Positions 18,272-27,175 of a DNA stretch of 64,000 nt are shown in pieces. A program made the position numbers and the translations under genes. How positions within the stretch are numbered: the stretch's first letter is position 1; each line of letters starts with the position of its first letter. Source of the DNA: Pseudomonadota bacterium. GTDB lineage: Bacteria > Pseudomonadota > Alphaproteobacteria > Puniceispirillales > Marisalimonadaceae. The notes beneath the pieces were generated by a model. That model made no database searches. It saw only the letters and a program-made list of their open reading frames with translations, and was not told the DNA's origin. The stretch spans positions 61,383-125,382 of the forward strand of contig JAOESH010000003.1 of the NCBI GenBank assembly GCA_028382005.1, given 5' to 3'.

Positions 18272-19150
18272 TTAATCTCTCTTTGAGGTTTCGTATTTAC
18301 TTGAAATTTCGTAATAATCATCAAAACCAACTCTTTGTCTAAGATCTTTAAAATCTAATAATAAATCTGACCTATCTTCATCTTTAAATAAAAGATCTAG
18401 GGAATTTGTCATAGCTTTCATTGCTGAACTCATAACAGTTAAAGGATAAACAGCTAACTTATACCCAATTTCAGTTAACTCTTTCATTGGTAAATTAGGC
18501 GTAATACCACCTTCAACAATATTAGCAATCTTATATCCTTGTACTTCTTTACAGATAGTTATCATTTCTTCTTTATTTTTTGGAGCTTCTACAAACAAAA
18601 TATCTGCTCCTAATTCATAAAATTTTTGTGCTCTAAATATAGCCTCTTTTAAGCCATTAGTATGGTTAGCATCAGTTCTAGCCATTATTAAAATATCATA
18701 TCCTTCATTTCTCATATCATTTGCAGCTCTAATTCTATCAAAGGCTTCTTCTCTTCCAACAACATCTTTTCCCGGTGTATGCCCACATCGTTTGGGTGCT
18801 AACTGATCCTCAATTAATATACCAGCACAACCAGCTTTAGAACATTCCTTTAATGTCCTTCTTACATTCATTGCGTTTCCATAACCTGTGTCTCCATCAA
18901 CTATCATAGGTATGTCTATAGCATTACATATGTTATTTGCTTGATCAAAAACTTCAGAAAAAGTCATAAGACCTAGATCCGGGGAACCTATTCGAGAAGC
19001 TGACGCTGCAAAGCCAGACATAAATGTTAAATCAAAATTTGCTTGTTGAATTAATTTAGCCGATAAAGCATCAAAACAAGACGGCACTGGAAGAAACTCT
19101 TTTTCTTTGAGTAATAACCTTAAACGATCAGTTTGATTTATTTTAGACAT
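18272..19150 (-). CDS. Isocitrate lyase/PEP mutase family C-C lyase
   Basis: 292 residues in a TIM barrel of the isocitrate lyase/PEP mutase superfamily. Mg2+ site region VDGDTGYGN (residues 84-91), and the catalytic loop PKRCGHTPGKDVV with Cys122, which marks lyases instead of phosphonomutases (these lack the KxCGH cysteine). Other blocks: TFMSGFAASASRIGSPDLG, ILIEDQ, IMARTDA, FVEAP, and NIVEGG. Candidates are 2-methylisocitrate lyase, dimethylmalate lyase or oxaloacetate decarboxylase-type enzymes; residues alone do not choose. It lies directly behind the TRAP transporter genes and before the dehydrogenase, so it probably cleaves a metabolite derived from the imported acid. Confidence 0.85.
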   Translation of the reverse strand: MSKINQTDRLRLLLKEKEFLPVPSCFDALSAKLIQQANFDLTFMSGFAASASRIGSPDLGLMTFSEVFDQANNICNAIDIPMIVDGDTGYGNAMNVRRTLKECSKAGCAGILIEDQLAPKRCGHTPGKDVVGREEAFDRIRAANDMRNEGYDILIMARTDANHTNGLKEAIFRAQKFYELGADILFVEAPKNKEEMITICKEVQGYKIANIVEGGITPNLPMKELTEIGYKLAVYPLTVMSSAMKAMTNSLDLLFKDEDRSDLLLDFKDLRQRVGFDDYYEISSKYETSKRD

Positions 19151-19192
19151 AACAATGTTTCCTTAATAATAAATATATCCTTTCATAAAAAA

Positions 19193-20467
19193 TTATAATT
19201 TAAAAGGGATATATAATGCTAAATCTGGCCATATATACATAATGAAGACTGTTACAATCATCATTATTAAAAATGGGACAACTCCTTTTGCAACTTCTCC
19301 TAATTGTGTTTTAGCCACAGATTGAATAACATAAAGGTTTAGACCAACTGGTGGTGTAATTAGTGCACACTCAACCATTATAACCATAAATATACCAAAC
19401 CAGATAGGATCTATTCCCATTCCCATAGCAGCTGGTAATAGAACTGGCACCATGATCAAAACCATTGATAATGTTTCAAAAACTAAACCCATTGCAACTA
19501 ATATAAAACAAACTGTAATCATAAAAACTGCTTTGCTTTGAATAGTGGCTTCTATAAACATAGAAATATCTTGTGGTATTCTATAAAGGGCAATAGCTTT
19601 TCCAAAAATTTTTGCCCCTGCGATTATTACTAAAATAGCTGCAGTAGTTACCATTGATTCAAATAATGCTTTTTTAAAATCAGAAAATGTTAATGATCTT
19701 AGCAATATAGTTGTTAAGAATAGTGCTAGTGAAAAACCAACTGCGGCTGCTTCAGTTGGAGTAAACACTCCAGTATATATACCTCCTAAAATTAAAACAG
19801 CTAGGGCAATAGTTGGTAGGACTTTTATAGACGATGACTTCCTCTCTTTCCAACTTGCTGCTGGTACAGGTTTGTATCCTCCAAAGAATTTTGAATAAAT
19901 AATGGAATAAATTATAAATAAACTAATTAAAAATATACCGGGACCAATACCCGCAAGAAATAAAGATATAACAGATTCTTCAGTCACAAAACCATAGACT
20001 ATCATTGGAAGGCTTGGTGGAATTAGAATACCTAAAGTTCCTCCTGCAGCCAAAAGCCCATAGACAAAGTTTTTATTATAACCCCTTTTTATCATTTCAG
20101 GTATGGCTACAACTCCAATGGTAGCTGCAGTAGCAACTGAAACTCCAGATATAGCAGCAAAAATACCACATGAAACGATAGTAGCAACAGCCAAACCACC
20201 CGGCCAGTGGCCAACCCATGCTTGCACAGCAGAAAATAAATCCTTACCGCACCCTCCCCTGAGAAGTATGTTACTCATTAATAGAAATAGTGGTACAGCT
20301 AAGAGTATAAATCCATCCAAAGTAGATAATATAGCTTGTGGAGCCATTAAAGGTGAAAAACCACCTATCACAAGCATTCCAAGACCCAGAACTCCTAAGG
20401 AAAATGCAACTGGCAAACCTGCTAAAAGAAGACCAAACATGACTCCCAAAACCATTACAACTGTCAT
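19193..20467 (-). CDS. dctM: TRAP transporter large permease (DctM)
   Basis: 424 residues with about 12 membrane helices. DctM landmarks: VPLFLLMSNILLRGG, ISGVSVATAATIGVVAIPEMIKRGYN, GTLGILIPPSLPMIVYGF, GVFTPTEAAAVG, and ITPPVGLNLYVIQSV. It is the ion-coupled subunit of a tripartite ATP-independent importer and works with DctQ upstream and the DctP binding protein. The gap to dctQ is 21 bases. Confidence 0.94.
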   Translation of the reverse strand: MTVVMVLGVMFGLLLAGLPVAFSLGVLGLGMLVIGGFSPLMAPQAILSTLDGFILLAVPLFLLMSNILLRGGCGKDLFSAVQAWVGHWPGGLAVATIVSCGIFAAISGVSVATAATIGVVAIPEMIKRGYNKNFVYGLLAAGGTLGILIPPSLPMIVYGFVTEESVISLFLAGIGPGIFLISLFIIYSIIYSKFFGGYKPVPAASWKERKSSSIKVLPTIALAVLILGGIYTGVFTPTEAAAVGFSLALFLTTILLRSLTFSDFKKALFESMVTTAAILVIIAGAKIFGKAIALYRIPQDISMFIEATIQSKAVFMITVCFILVAMGLVFETLSMVLIMVPVLLPAAMGMGIDPIWFGIFMVIMVECALITPPVGLNLYVIQSVAKTQLGEVAKGVVPFLIMMIVTVFIMYIWPDLALYIPFKL

Positions 20468-20488
20468 TATTAATCCTTTAAAAAAATA

Positions 20489-20980
20489 TTAATGATCACC
20501 TGAAGGAGGTGTGATGCCAGATACCATTTTTTTTAATTCTATCAACGCTTGAATTATTAACATAAAAAAACAAAATGGAACTGGTAGTTCAGCAATCCAT
20601 GAAGGAAGGTCTAATAAACTACCCGTTGTCCTTCCTCTTTCAAAAGAATCCATAAAAATTTCAAATCCAAAAATAACTACATATATTGAAAAAATGATTA
20701 AAATCAACATCATTAAAATACCAATTCTTCTTTTGTTAAGATCATTGAGTTTATCAATTATTGCATTAATTTGAATATGCCTTCTATGTTGCAAAGCCCA
20801 AGGCATGGCCAATAGTGTTCCATAAATTAGAGCTAGTTGACTTAATTCTGCAGCCCAACTCGTTGGAGCTATAAATAAGTAACGAGCTCCTACTTCATAA
20901 GTTAACATAATACCTGCAATGCCGTATAAAATAGCTGCGATCCAAGCAGATGTTAAGACTAATTTTTCATATATAATCAT
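20489..20980 (-). CDS. dctQ: TRAP transporter small permease (DctQ)
   Basis: About 163 residues with four membrane helices. The family segment RRHIQINAIIDKLNDLNKRR follows helix two, and the C-terminus LIIQALIELKKM is usual. The ATG at 20980 is preferred; an in-frame TTG at 21004 lies inside a strong stem-loop and would add SPYLVFQM. No strong ribosome site is visible before the ATG, so translation may be weak compared with dctP. Confidence 0.88.
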   Translation of the reverse strand: MIIYEKLVLTSAWIAAILYGIAGIMLTYEVGARYLFIAPTSWAAELSQLALIYGTLLAMPWALQHRRHIQINAIIDKLNDLNKRRIGILMMLILIIFSIYVVIFGFEIFMDSFERGRTTGSLLDLPSWIAELPVPFCFFMLIIQALIELKKMVSGITPPSGDH

Positions 20981-20994
20981 TTGAAATACCAAAT

Positions 20995-21022
20995 AAGGAG
21001 ACAATTAAAAAATTGTCTCCTT
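20995..21022 (-). repeat. Perfect 12-bp inverted repeat (stem-loop) between dctP and dctQ
   Basis: AAGGAGACAATT at 20995-21006 and its exact complement at 21011-21022 flank a four-base A/T loop. On the minus-strand mRNA it forms a long stem directly after the dctP stop (21031) and before the dctQ start. It is not followed by a T-run, so it looks more like an mRNA 3'-end stabiliser or partial attenuator than a full terminator. Such intercistronic hairpins often raise binding-protein levels relative to permease. Confidence 0.7.
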
Positions 21023-21030
21023 AAATTATT

Positions 21031-22023
21031 TTAAAGTTTTGACGCAGCATCTAACAACTGAGAACCTAATTTACCAGCATTCTTTTTATACGCTTCATAA
21101 ACAGGCTTTGAAGCTTTTTTAAATGCTTCTATATCAGCGTTACTTGGAGTAACTACTTTCATGCCTTTTGATTTTGCTAAAGCATAGGCATCTGCTTCAA
21201 TTGCAGAAACTTTATCCCTAACATCTTTTTCTGCCATCAGAGCTGAATCCATAATTATTTTTTTATGGTTACTTGATAAAGAATTAAACCACTTTGAATT
21301 TGCAACAACTATAAATTCAATATCTCCGTGATTTGTTTTAGTTATTGTGTCCATCACTTCAAAAAGTTTTCTCGATTTGACACCAGAAACACCAGTCATT
21401 CCAACATCTACAGTTCCACGTTGATAAGCTAAATATTGTTCTGAACCTGAAATCAGAGTTGGCGCTCCTCCAGATGCTTTTACGAAAGCTCCTAAAGTTT
21501 TTCCAAAAACTCTAACTTTTTTGCCTTTCATATCTGAAGGGTTCTTTATTGCTCCTCCTTTAGACAACATCACAGCACTACCATATGCTTGCCACCATAA
21601 AACAGTAGAGCCAGTACCTTCAATAGCTTTATCAATAGGACCACGAATTGCGGAACCCTTAGCAACAGCTTTCCTAACTTTTTCTTCGCTATTTAATAAA
21701 AATGGTTGATAAAAAAGGTCAACAGCTGGGATGTCTCCAACATATCTAGTTAAAGAAGCCACACCAGATTCAATTGAACCAGAACCTACCGCAGCAGGAA
21801 CTTCTTTATCCTTATATAGTTGAGCTGAGTCATAAATTTGAACTTCAATCTCTCCATTTGACTTTTTCTCAACATCTTTCTTAAAAAGTAATAAATTTTG
21901 ACCTAGGTGGCTCTTCATAGGTAATTGTATTGATATTCTCATTGTTACGTCAGCCGCAAAACTACTAACCGTAAAAGCAAAGCCAGCAAATACCATAGAC
22001 AGTATTCTTATAAACTTTTTCAT
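21031..22023 (-). CDS. dctP: TRAP transporter substrate-binding protein (DctP)
   Basis: 330 residues with a signal peptide (about 1-23, cleavage near SSFAAD). It is a typical DctP-family periplasmic protein: LFKKDVEKKSNGEIEVQIYDSAQL, the ligand-binding Arg in MKGKKVRVFGKT (Arg171) that pairs with a carboxylate, and YLAYQRGTVDVGMTG. The substrate is an organic acid of unknown identity. The gene is 36 bases behind the AceE-like gene and first of the three transporter genes. Confidence 0.92.
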   Translation of the reverse strand: MKKFIRILSMVFAGFAFTVSSFAADVTMRISIQLPMKSHLGQNLLLFKKDVEKKSNGEIEVQIYDSAQLYKDKEVPAAVGSGSIESGVASLTRYVGDIPAVDLFYQPFLLNSEEKVRKAVAKGSAIRGPIDKAIEGTGSTVLWWQAYGSAVMLSKGGAIKNPSDMKGKKVRVFGKTLGAFVKASGGAPTLISGSEQYLAYQRGTVDVGMTGVSGVKSRKLFEVMDTITKTNHGDIEFIVVANSKWFNSLSSNHKKIIMDSALMAEKDVRDKVSAIEADAYALAKSKGMKVVTPSNADIEAFKKASKPVYEAYKKNAGKLGSQLLDAASKL

Positions 22024-22059
22024 TTTAACTCCTGCAAATATTTTTATTTTGAATTTTTT

Positions 22060-24363
22060 TTATTTAGTTGATTTAGACCCTAGGTTAGAAATACTTTGAG
22101 AGTCAATCGTAAACTCCTCAAATAGTTCATTTATATTTCCTGTTTGACCGAAGCGATCAACTCCCAGAGGTAACGTTTTGTGGCCGTAAACTGAACCTAT
22201 CCATGATAATGTCATCGGATGGCCATCAATTACAGTGATTATTTTTGTATCTCTAGGGACAACTTCAAGTAAATGCTCAATATGACTTTTGTTGGTTTCT
22301 AAGTTGAAAGATATTGTTTTCTTTTTCCATTCATTGAATAAATTATCTGAACTAGTAACACTTAATACACCAACGTCTTTAAATCTTTCTCCTAGATAAC
22401 CTGTAGCCTTTATGACTTCATTTGCCATTACTCCTTGATAAACGATAATTATTTCTGGATTTGGGCCTGGTTTTTTCAACCAATAACCTCCTTTTAAAAT
22501 ATCATTAGTTAGATTTTTATCTAAATTTCTTAGAGGTTGATCAATAGATCTCGTACTTAATCGTAGGTAAATTGAGCCACCATTATCATCTTGTAAATAA
22601 TTAAAACCGTAACTCATTATAGCTGAAAGCTCGTCTGCAAAAGCAGGTTCATAACTTAGTAATCCTGGCTGACTAATTCCTATTAAAGGCGTTCCTATTG
22701 ATTGATGAGCTCCTCCTTCTGGAGCTAAAGAAATTCCTGAAGGAGTTCCAACAATCATAAATCTGGCATCTTGATAACACGCATAATTCATTGCATCTAA
22801 ACCTCTAGATATAAATGGATCATACACAGTGCCTATTGGAAACAACCTTTCTCCGAAAAGCTCATGAGAAAGACCTGCTGCTCCAAGTAACAAAAATAAA
22901 TTCATTTCGGCAATGCCAAGCTCTATATGTTGACCGCTTGTAGAAAAAATCCATTTCTGAGCAGATGGTATTTTTCGATCTCTAAAAGTGTCCGAGCTTT
23001 CATTTCTATTAAACAAACCTTTTTTATTGATCCAGGGACCCAAATTAGTAGATACTGAAACGTCAGGAGATGTTGTAACAATTCTATTACTAAATTCAGT
23101 ATCATTGTTTGCATATTGATCTAATATTTTTCCAAACGCATTTTGAGTTGAAATTTTTGTTTCTTTAATAAAAATATTTTCATCAACTGATATCTTTTGA
23201 CTTTTATACTTTCTATGACCTGCTTTTTGAAATGGTAAATTTTTTAAGTATTCATCTAATTTGTTATATTCTTTTTCGTCAGAGAAACGATCCCATTCAT
23301 TTCCATCATTAATCCCAAATTTAATTTTAAAACTATCCATTTGCGCTTTAGTCATGAGGCCTGCATGGTTATCTTTATGACCGGCTAATGGCGTGCCCCA
23401 ACCTTTAATAGTATAGGCAATAAAAGCTGTAGGTTTGTCATCCTTTATATTTTCAAACGTCTCACATAATGTGGGAACACAATGACCTCCTAAATTAGCC
23501 ATTAACTCTAAAAATTCGTCATCAGACCTTTTATCAATCAAATGAGAAACAACGCTTTGATCACCTATGTCATCTAAAACTCTTTTCTTAAATACTGCAC
23601 CTCCCTCATAAATAAGAGCGGAATAGAGTTGGTTAGGACAATCATCAATCCATTTTTTTAAAGCATTGCCACCTGGTTCTTGAAATGCTTCTTTTTGGAG
23701 CTTTCCATACTTTAATACTATAAGATTCCAGCCAAAAGCTTCAAAGACTGAACTTAGTCTTTCAGCTAGTCCTTCATGTACAACACCGTCAAGTGATTGC
23801 CTATTATAATCTATTATCCACCAAACATTCCTTAAATCGTGTTTCCATCCTTCTTGAAGACATTCATAAACATTTCCTTCATCAAGTTCGGCATCACCAA
23901 CTAGGGCGATCATACGTCCTTGAGGTATATCTTTTGCAAATTTTTTTCTCAAAATATAATCTTGAATTAAAGAAATAAAACTTGTCATGGCTACACCGAG
24001 ACCTACAGAACCTGTAGATATATCAACATCATCAATATCTTTAGTCCGAGAAGGATATGATTGAGCGCCTCCAAACCCTCTAAAATTTTTAATATTTTCT
24101 TTTGTTTGTAAGCCCGCTAAATATTGTATTGCATGAAAGACTGGGCTTGCGTGAGGTTTTACAGCAACTCGATCCTCAGGTCTTAAAATATTAAAATATA
24201 AAGCTGTCATAATTGAAACTATAGAAGCAGAGCTTGCCTGATGACCACCTACCTTTAAGCCATCTTGATTTTCTCTAAGATGATTAGCATTGTGCACCAT
24301 CCAACAAGAAAGCCATAAAATTCTCTTTTCTATGATTTTTAAAAAACTATTTTTATTATTCAT
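22060..24363 (-). CDS. AceE-like homodimeric 2-oxoacid dehydrogenase E1 (transketolase-related)
   Basis: 767 residues, thiamine-diphosphate dependent. CWMVHNANHLRENQDGLKVG and HQASSASIVSIMTALYF match the homodimeric pyruvate dehydrogenase E1, as do VKPHASPVFHAIQYL and GVAMTSF. The TPP/Mg2+ motif is GDAELDEGN at 156-164, with DYNRQSLDG following. It is shorter than AceE (about 890), and no E2/E3 genes are adjacent. In Pseudomonas putida a related E1 (MdeB) next to an Lrp-type gene (MdeR) handles 2-oxobutyrate from methionine; here too an Lrp/AsnC gene is divergent. Oxidation of a branched or short 2-oxoacid is therefore likely, but the substrate is not proven. Confidence 0.82.
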   Translation of the reverse strand: MNNKNSFLKIIEKRILWLSCWMVHNANHLRENQDGLKVGGHQASSASIVSIMTALYFNILRPEDRVAVKPHASPVFHAIQYLAGLQTKENIKNFRGFGGAQSYPSRTKDIDDVDISTGSVGLGVAMTSFISLIQDYILRKKFAKDIPQGRMIALVGDAELDEGNVYECLQEGWKHDLRNVWWIIDYNRQSLDGVVHEGLAERLSSVFEAFGWNLIVLKYGKLQKEAFQEPGGNALKKWIDDCPNQLYSALIYEGGAVFKKRVLDDIGDQSVVSHLIDKRSDDEFLELMANLGGHCVPTLCETFENIKDDKPTAFIAYTIKGWGTPLAGHKDNHAGLMTKAQMDSFKIKFGINDGNEWDRFSDEKEYNKLDEYLKNLPFQKAGHRKYKSQKISVDENIFIKETKISTQNAFGKILDQYANNDTEFSNRIVTTSPDVSVSTNLGPWINKKGLFNRNESSDTFRDRKIPSAQKWIFSTSGQHIELGIAEMNLFLLLGAAGLSHELFGERLFPIGTVYDPFISRGLDAMNYACYQDARFMIVGTPSGISLAPEGGAHQSIGTPLIGISQPGLLSYEPAFADELSAIMSYGFNYLQDDNGGSIYLRLSTRSIDQPLRNLDKNLTNDILKGGYWLKKPGPNPEIIIVYQGVMANEVIKATGYLGERFKDVGVLSVTSSDNLFNEWKKKTISFNLETNKSHIEHLLEVVPRDTKIITVIDGHPMTLSWIGSVYGHKTLPLGVDRFGQTGNINELFEEFTIDSQSISNLGSKSTK

Positions 24364-24486
24364 ATTGTTATATTAGCATCTAACAAGTGAAATGAATGAC
24401 TAAAAAAAACTATTTTTATTGCAATTTTAGCATTTTATTCTAATATAAATTAGATTAATAAAATTTAATGTGGTTAAGAGTTTTCT

Positions 24487-24954
24487 TTGGGCAATATTGA
24501 CACAATAGATCAAAAAATTATTTTTTTTCTTCAACAAGATGGTCGACTAACTAATTTTGAATTATCTGAAAAAGTTGGGCTCTCTCCTTCTCCATGTCTT
24601 AGAAGAGTTAAAAATTTAGAACAAAGAGGTTTAATTGCAGGGTATACAGCAATTATTGATGAAGTTTCTTATGGCTTTCCAGTTACAGCTTTTATTTCTG
24701 TAAGATTAGAAAATCAAACCGATCAAATACTAAAATCATTTGAAAAGGAAATAACATCTTTGGATGCTGTTATGGACTGTTGGTTAGTTACAGGAAATAG
24801 AGATTATTTATTAAGAGTGGTTGCATCTGACTTAAAAAACTATGAAATCTTTATGAGAGAGGAACTTACAAAAGTGAAAGGAATCGCCTCTATTGAAACA
24901 AATTTTGCTTTAGGTAGGGTTAAAACAAAGAATAACTTACCTTTAAATTCATAA
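24487..24954 (+). CDS. Lrp/AsnC family transcriptional regulator
   Basis: 155 residues. N-terminal winged helix-turn-helix IDQKIIFFLQQDGRLTNFELSEKVGLSPSPCLRRVKNLEQ (given in two parts: IDQKIIFFLQQDGRLT and NFELSEKVGLSPSPCLRRVK), then a RAM effector domain from about residue 65 with VMDCWLVTGNRDYLLRV. The start is a TTG preceded by AAGAG; no in-frame ATG fits. It is divergent from the AceE-like gene over a 123-base A/T-rich spacer, the place where Lrp-type regulators usually bind. Likely ligand is an amino acid; it probably controls the AceE-like/TRAP/nitrile hydratase run. Confidence 0.92.
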   Translation: MGNIDTIDQKIIFFLQQDGRLTNFELSEKVGLSPSPCLRRVKNLEQRGLIAGYTAIIDEVSYGFPVTAFISVRLENQTDQILKSFEKEITSLDAVMDCWLVTGNRDYLLRVVASDLKNYEIFMREELTKVKGIASIETNFALGRVKTKNNLPLNS

Positions 24955-24983
24955 GACAAGTTAACTTAGTAAAGTGAAACAAA

Positions 24984-25883
24984 TTGATAAAAAACATTAA
25001 ATCTGGTGATCTTAACGTAGCCTATTATGAATTAGGACCTATAAATGGCACAGCGGTATTTCTTCTACATGGCTTTCCATATGACATACATGCATATAAA
25101 GTCGTTGCAACTATATTATCAGATATAGGTTATAGAGTTGTAGTTCCTTATTTAAGAGGCTTTGGGAAAACTACTTTCTTGAAAGAAAATAAAATGAAAT
25201 CTGGTGAACAAGCTGCACTAGGCTATGATTTGCTATGCCTAATGGATAGCTTAGAAATATCCGAAGCTATTTTAGCAGGTTATGATTGGGGAGGAAGAGC
25301 AGCATGTGTTGTTGCGGCTTTATGGCCTAAAAGATGCCTTGGTTTAGTTTCTTGCAATAGCTATAATATACAAAATATTGTAAATTCAAAAAAACCTATA
25401 TTACCTGCATTAGAACAAAAACTTTGGTACCAATATTATTTTCATAGCGAAAGAGGTTATTTAGGTCTTACCAGAAATAGGCCTAACTTAATAAGACTAC
25501 TTTGGGAGACATGGTCTCCTACATGGAACTTTAGTGAAGAAACATTTCAACTAAGTTTGAAATCATTTGAAAATAGTGCTTTTGTAGATGTGGTAATACA
25601 CAGCTATAGACACCGGTTTGGTCTTTCAATTAGTGATCCAAAATATAAATCAATCCAAGATAAATTATCTGAAATGCCTAACATTATTGTTCCTTCAATT
25701 ACTCTAGACGGACAAGATGATGGTGTAAGACCACCTTCTGATGAGAAAGTTGATAGTGATAAATTCACTGGATTTAGGAGACATAAAATTCTATCAGGTG
25801 TAGGACATAATGTTCCTCAAGAAGCACCAGAAATTTTTGCAAACGCTATTTTAGAATTATACTCTCATAATCAAAATTTATAA
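24984..25883 (+). CDS. Alpha/beta hydrolase with Asp nucleophile (epoxide hydrolase/dehalogenase-like)
   Basis: 299 residues. The oxyanion region is FLLHGFPYD (27-34). The nucleophile elbow reads GYDWGGRA with Asp101, so it is an aspartate enzyme as in epoxide hydrolases, haloalkane and fluoroacetate dehalogenases, not a serine esterase. The catalytic His is in GVGHNVPQEAP near residue 272. The start is TTG at 24984, 29 bases behind the Lrp gene, so the two are likely one transcript. It ends overlapping the convergent aminotransferase by six bases. Confidence 0.82.
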   Translation: MIKNIKSGDLNVAYYELGPINGTAVFLLHGFPYDIHAYKVVATILSDIGYRVVVPYLRGFGKTTFLKENKMKSGEQAALGYDLLCLMDSLEISEAILAGYDWGGRAACVVAALWPKRCLGLVSCNSYNIQNIVNSKKPILPALEQKLWYQYYFHSERGYLGLTRNRPNLIRLLWETWSPTWNFSEETFQLSLKSFENSAFVDVVIHSYRHRFGLSISDPKYKSIQDKLSEMPNIIVPSITLDGQDDGVRPPSDEKVDSDKFTGFRRHKILSGVGHNVPQEAPEIFANAILELYSHNQNL

Positions 25884-27086
25884 ATTAGCAATTTGGACAG
25901 GTACACCAAACTCCTTTTGACATATTTGAGCTAAAAGCTTTATACCTTCGTCAATCTCTAGTGCTGAAGGGTTACCAAAACAAAGGCGTATTTTATGTCT
26001 ACCGTTTTCATTAATAGACCAATCTGACCCAGGATTAATCGCAACTCCTTGCTTTAAAGCTAAATCATACAAGCGAGAGGTATCAACATTTTTTGGCATA
26101 TTAATCCATATAAAAATCCCTCCATCTGGCTTTATATAATCTGCTGAAGAACCAAAGTATTTGTCTATTGCATTACACATTGCATTAGATTTATTTTTAA
26201 GTTCAGCTCTGAGTGTCTTTATGTGAGCATTAAAATTATTCTTACAAAACTCTGCTAAAGTCATCTGTTCGAGAGAACCAGTACCAGCGTCAGTTTTATG
26301 AGGCAATATTCTAGATAAAACAGGCCAATCCGCAACAAGATAACCCACTCTCAATGCCGGCGCTATAGATTTTGAAAACGAACCACAATATACAACATAC
26401 CCATCATCATCAAAAGATTTTATAGCAGGAGGTCTTTCTTTTTCAAAGATAAGATCTGCATAACAGTCATCTTCAAAAATTGGAACATTATACTTTTTAG
26501 ACAACGTAATTAGAGCTTTTCTTTTTTGAATAGACATTATAGTGCCGGTAGGGTTCTGGATAGTTGGAATAGTATAAATATACCTTGGTTTAATACCTTT
26601 AATTTCTAAATTTTGTAAAGTTCGCTCCAACTCTGTTATATTCATTCCGTCCTGCTCTAATGGAACACCAATCATTTTTACCCCAAGTTTATTTAACCTT
26701 GAGATAGTGCCACCATAGTTTTCTTCTTCAATAATGACTGTGTCATCTTTTTTTAAAAAAGTTTGGTTAACTAAATCTAGAGCTTGCAAAGACCCAGATA
26801 CTATTAAAATTTCTTCTTCAGAGCATCTAATTGACGCGCTATTTTTTAACTGATCAGCAATAAAGCTTCTAAGAGGAAGATAACCTTGAGGTCCACTTTC
26901 TAGACCGTATTTTGCTAAAGTTTTACCCTCTTTTAAAATGACATTGTCTATTGATTCTTTAAGAGATTTTACAGGAATACTTTCATTATCATTATGCCCT
27001 CCTATAAAATTATATTTTGGATACCCTTTCCATTCTAATGCTGGACTTAATGAGTTTGAATGTAAGAAGTTATTTATATTAAACAT
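25878..27086 (-). CDS. PLP-dependent aminotransferase (class I, 2-aminoadipate/MocR-like fold)
   Basis: About 402 residues. Fold-type I features: KYGLESGPQGYLPLR, QNPTGTIMS with the substrate-contact Asn, EDDCYADLIFE with the PLP Asp, and SFSKSIAPALRVGYLV with the Schiff-base Lys. Resembles LysN/2-aminoadipate or multi-substrate aminotransferases that also form the C-terminal part of MocR regulators, but there is no DNA-binding domain. ATG at 27086 follows GGAG at a good distance. Its amino acid substrate is not visible; its neighbour Lrp regulator makes amino-acid catabolism plausible. Confidence 0.86.
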   Translation of the reverse strand: MFNINNFLHSNSLSPALEWKGYPKYNFIGGHNDNESIPVKSLKESIDNVILKEGKTLAKYGLESGPQGYLPLRSFIADQLKNSASIRCSEEEILIVSGSLQALDLVNQTFLKKDDTVIIEEENYGGTISRLNKLGVKMIGVPLEQDGMNITELERTLQNLEIKGIKPRYIYTIPTIQNPTGTIMSIQKRKALITLSKKYNVPIFEDDCYADLIFEKERPPAIKSFDDDGYVVYCGSFSKSIAPALRVGYLVADWPVLSRILPHKTDAGTGSLEQMTLAEFCKNNFNAHIKTLRAELKNKSNAMCNAIDKYFGSSADYIKPDGGIFIWINMPKNVDTSRLYDLALKQGVAINPGSDWSINENGRHKIRLCFGNPSALEIDEGIKLLAQICQKEFGVPVQIANL

Positions 27087-27175
27087 AATTATCTCCATAT
27101 GATTTATATTATAATAAAGTTTTTTTTGTAAAACTGTTATAAAAAATTATAATAAATAAAAAAAAGAAGTTTATT

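Noticed and set aside
20103..20492. Plus-strand open frame of 129 codons opposite dctM
   Set aside because: It has no ribosome site or recognisable domain and mirrors the membrane segments of DctM.
22923..23114. Minus-strand open frame inside the AceE-like gene in another frame
   Set aside because: The AceE-like frame is continuous here with conserved residues, so no frameshift or second gene is needed.
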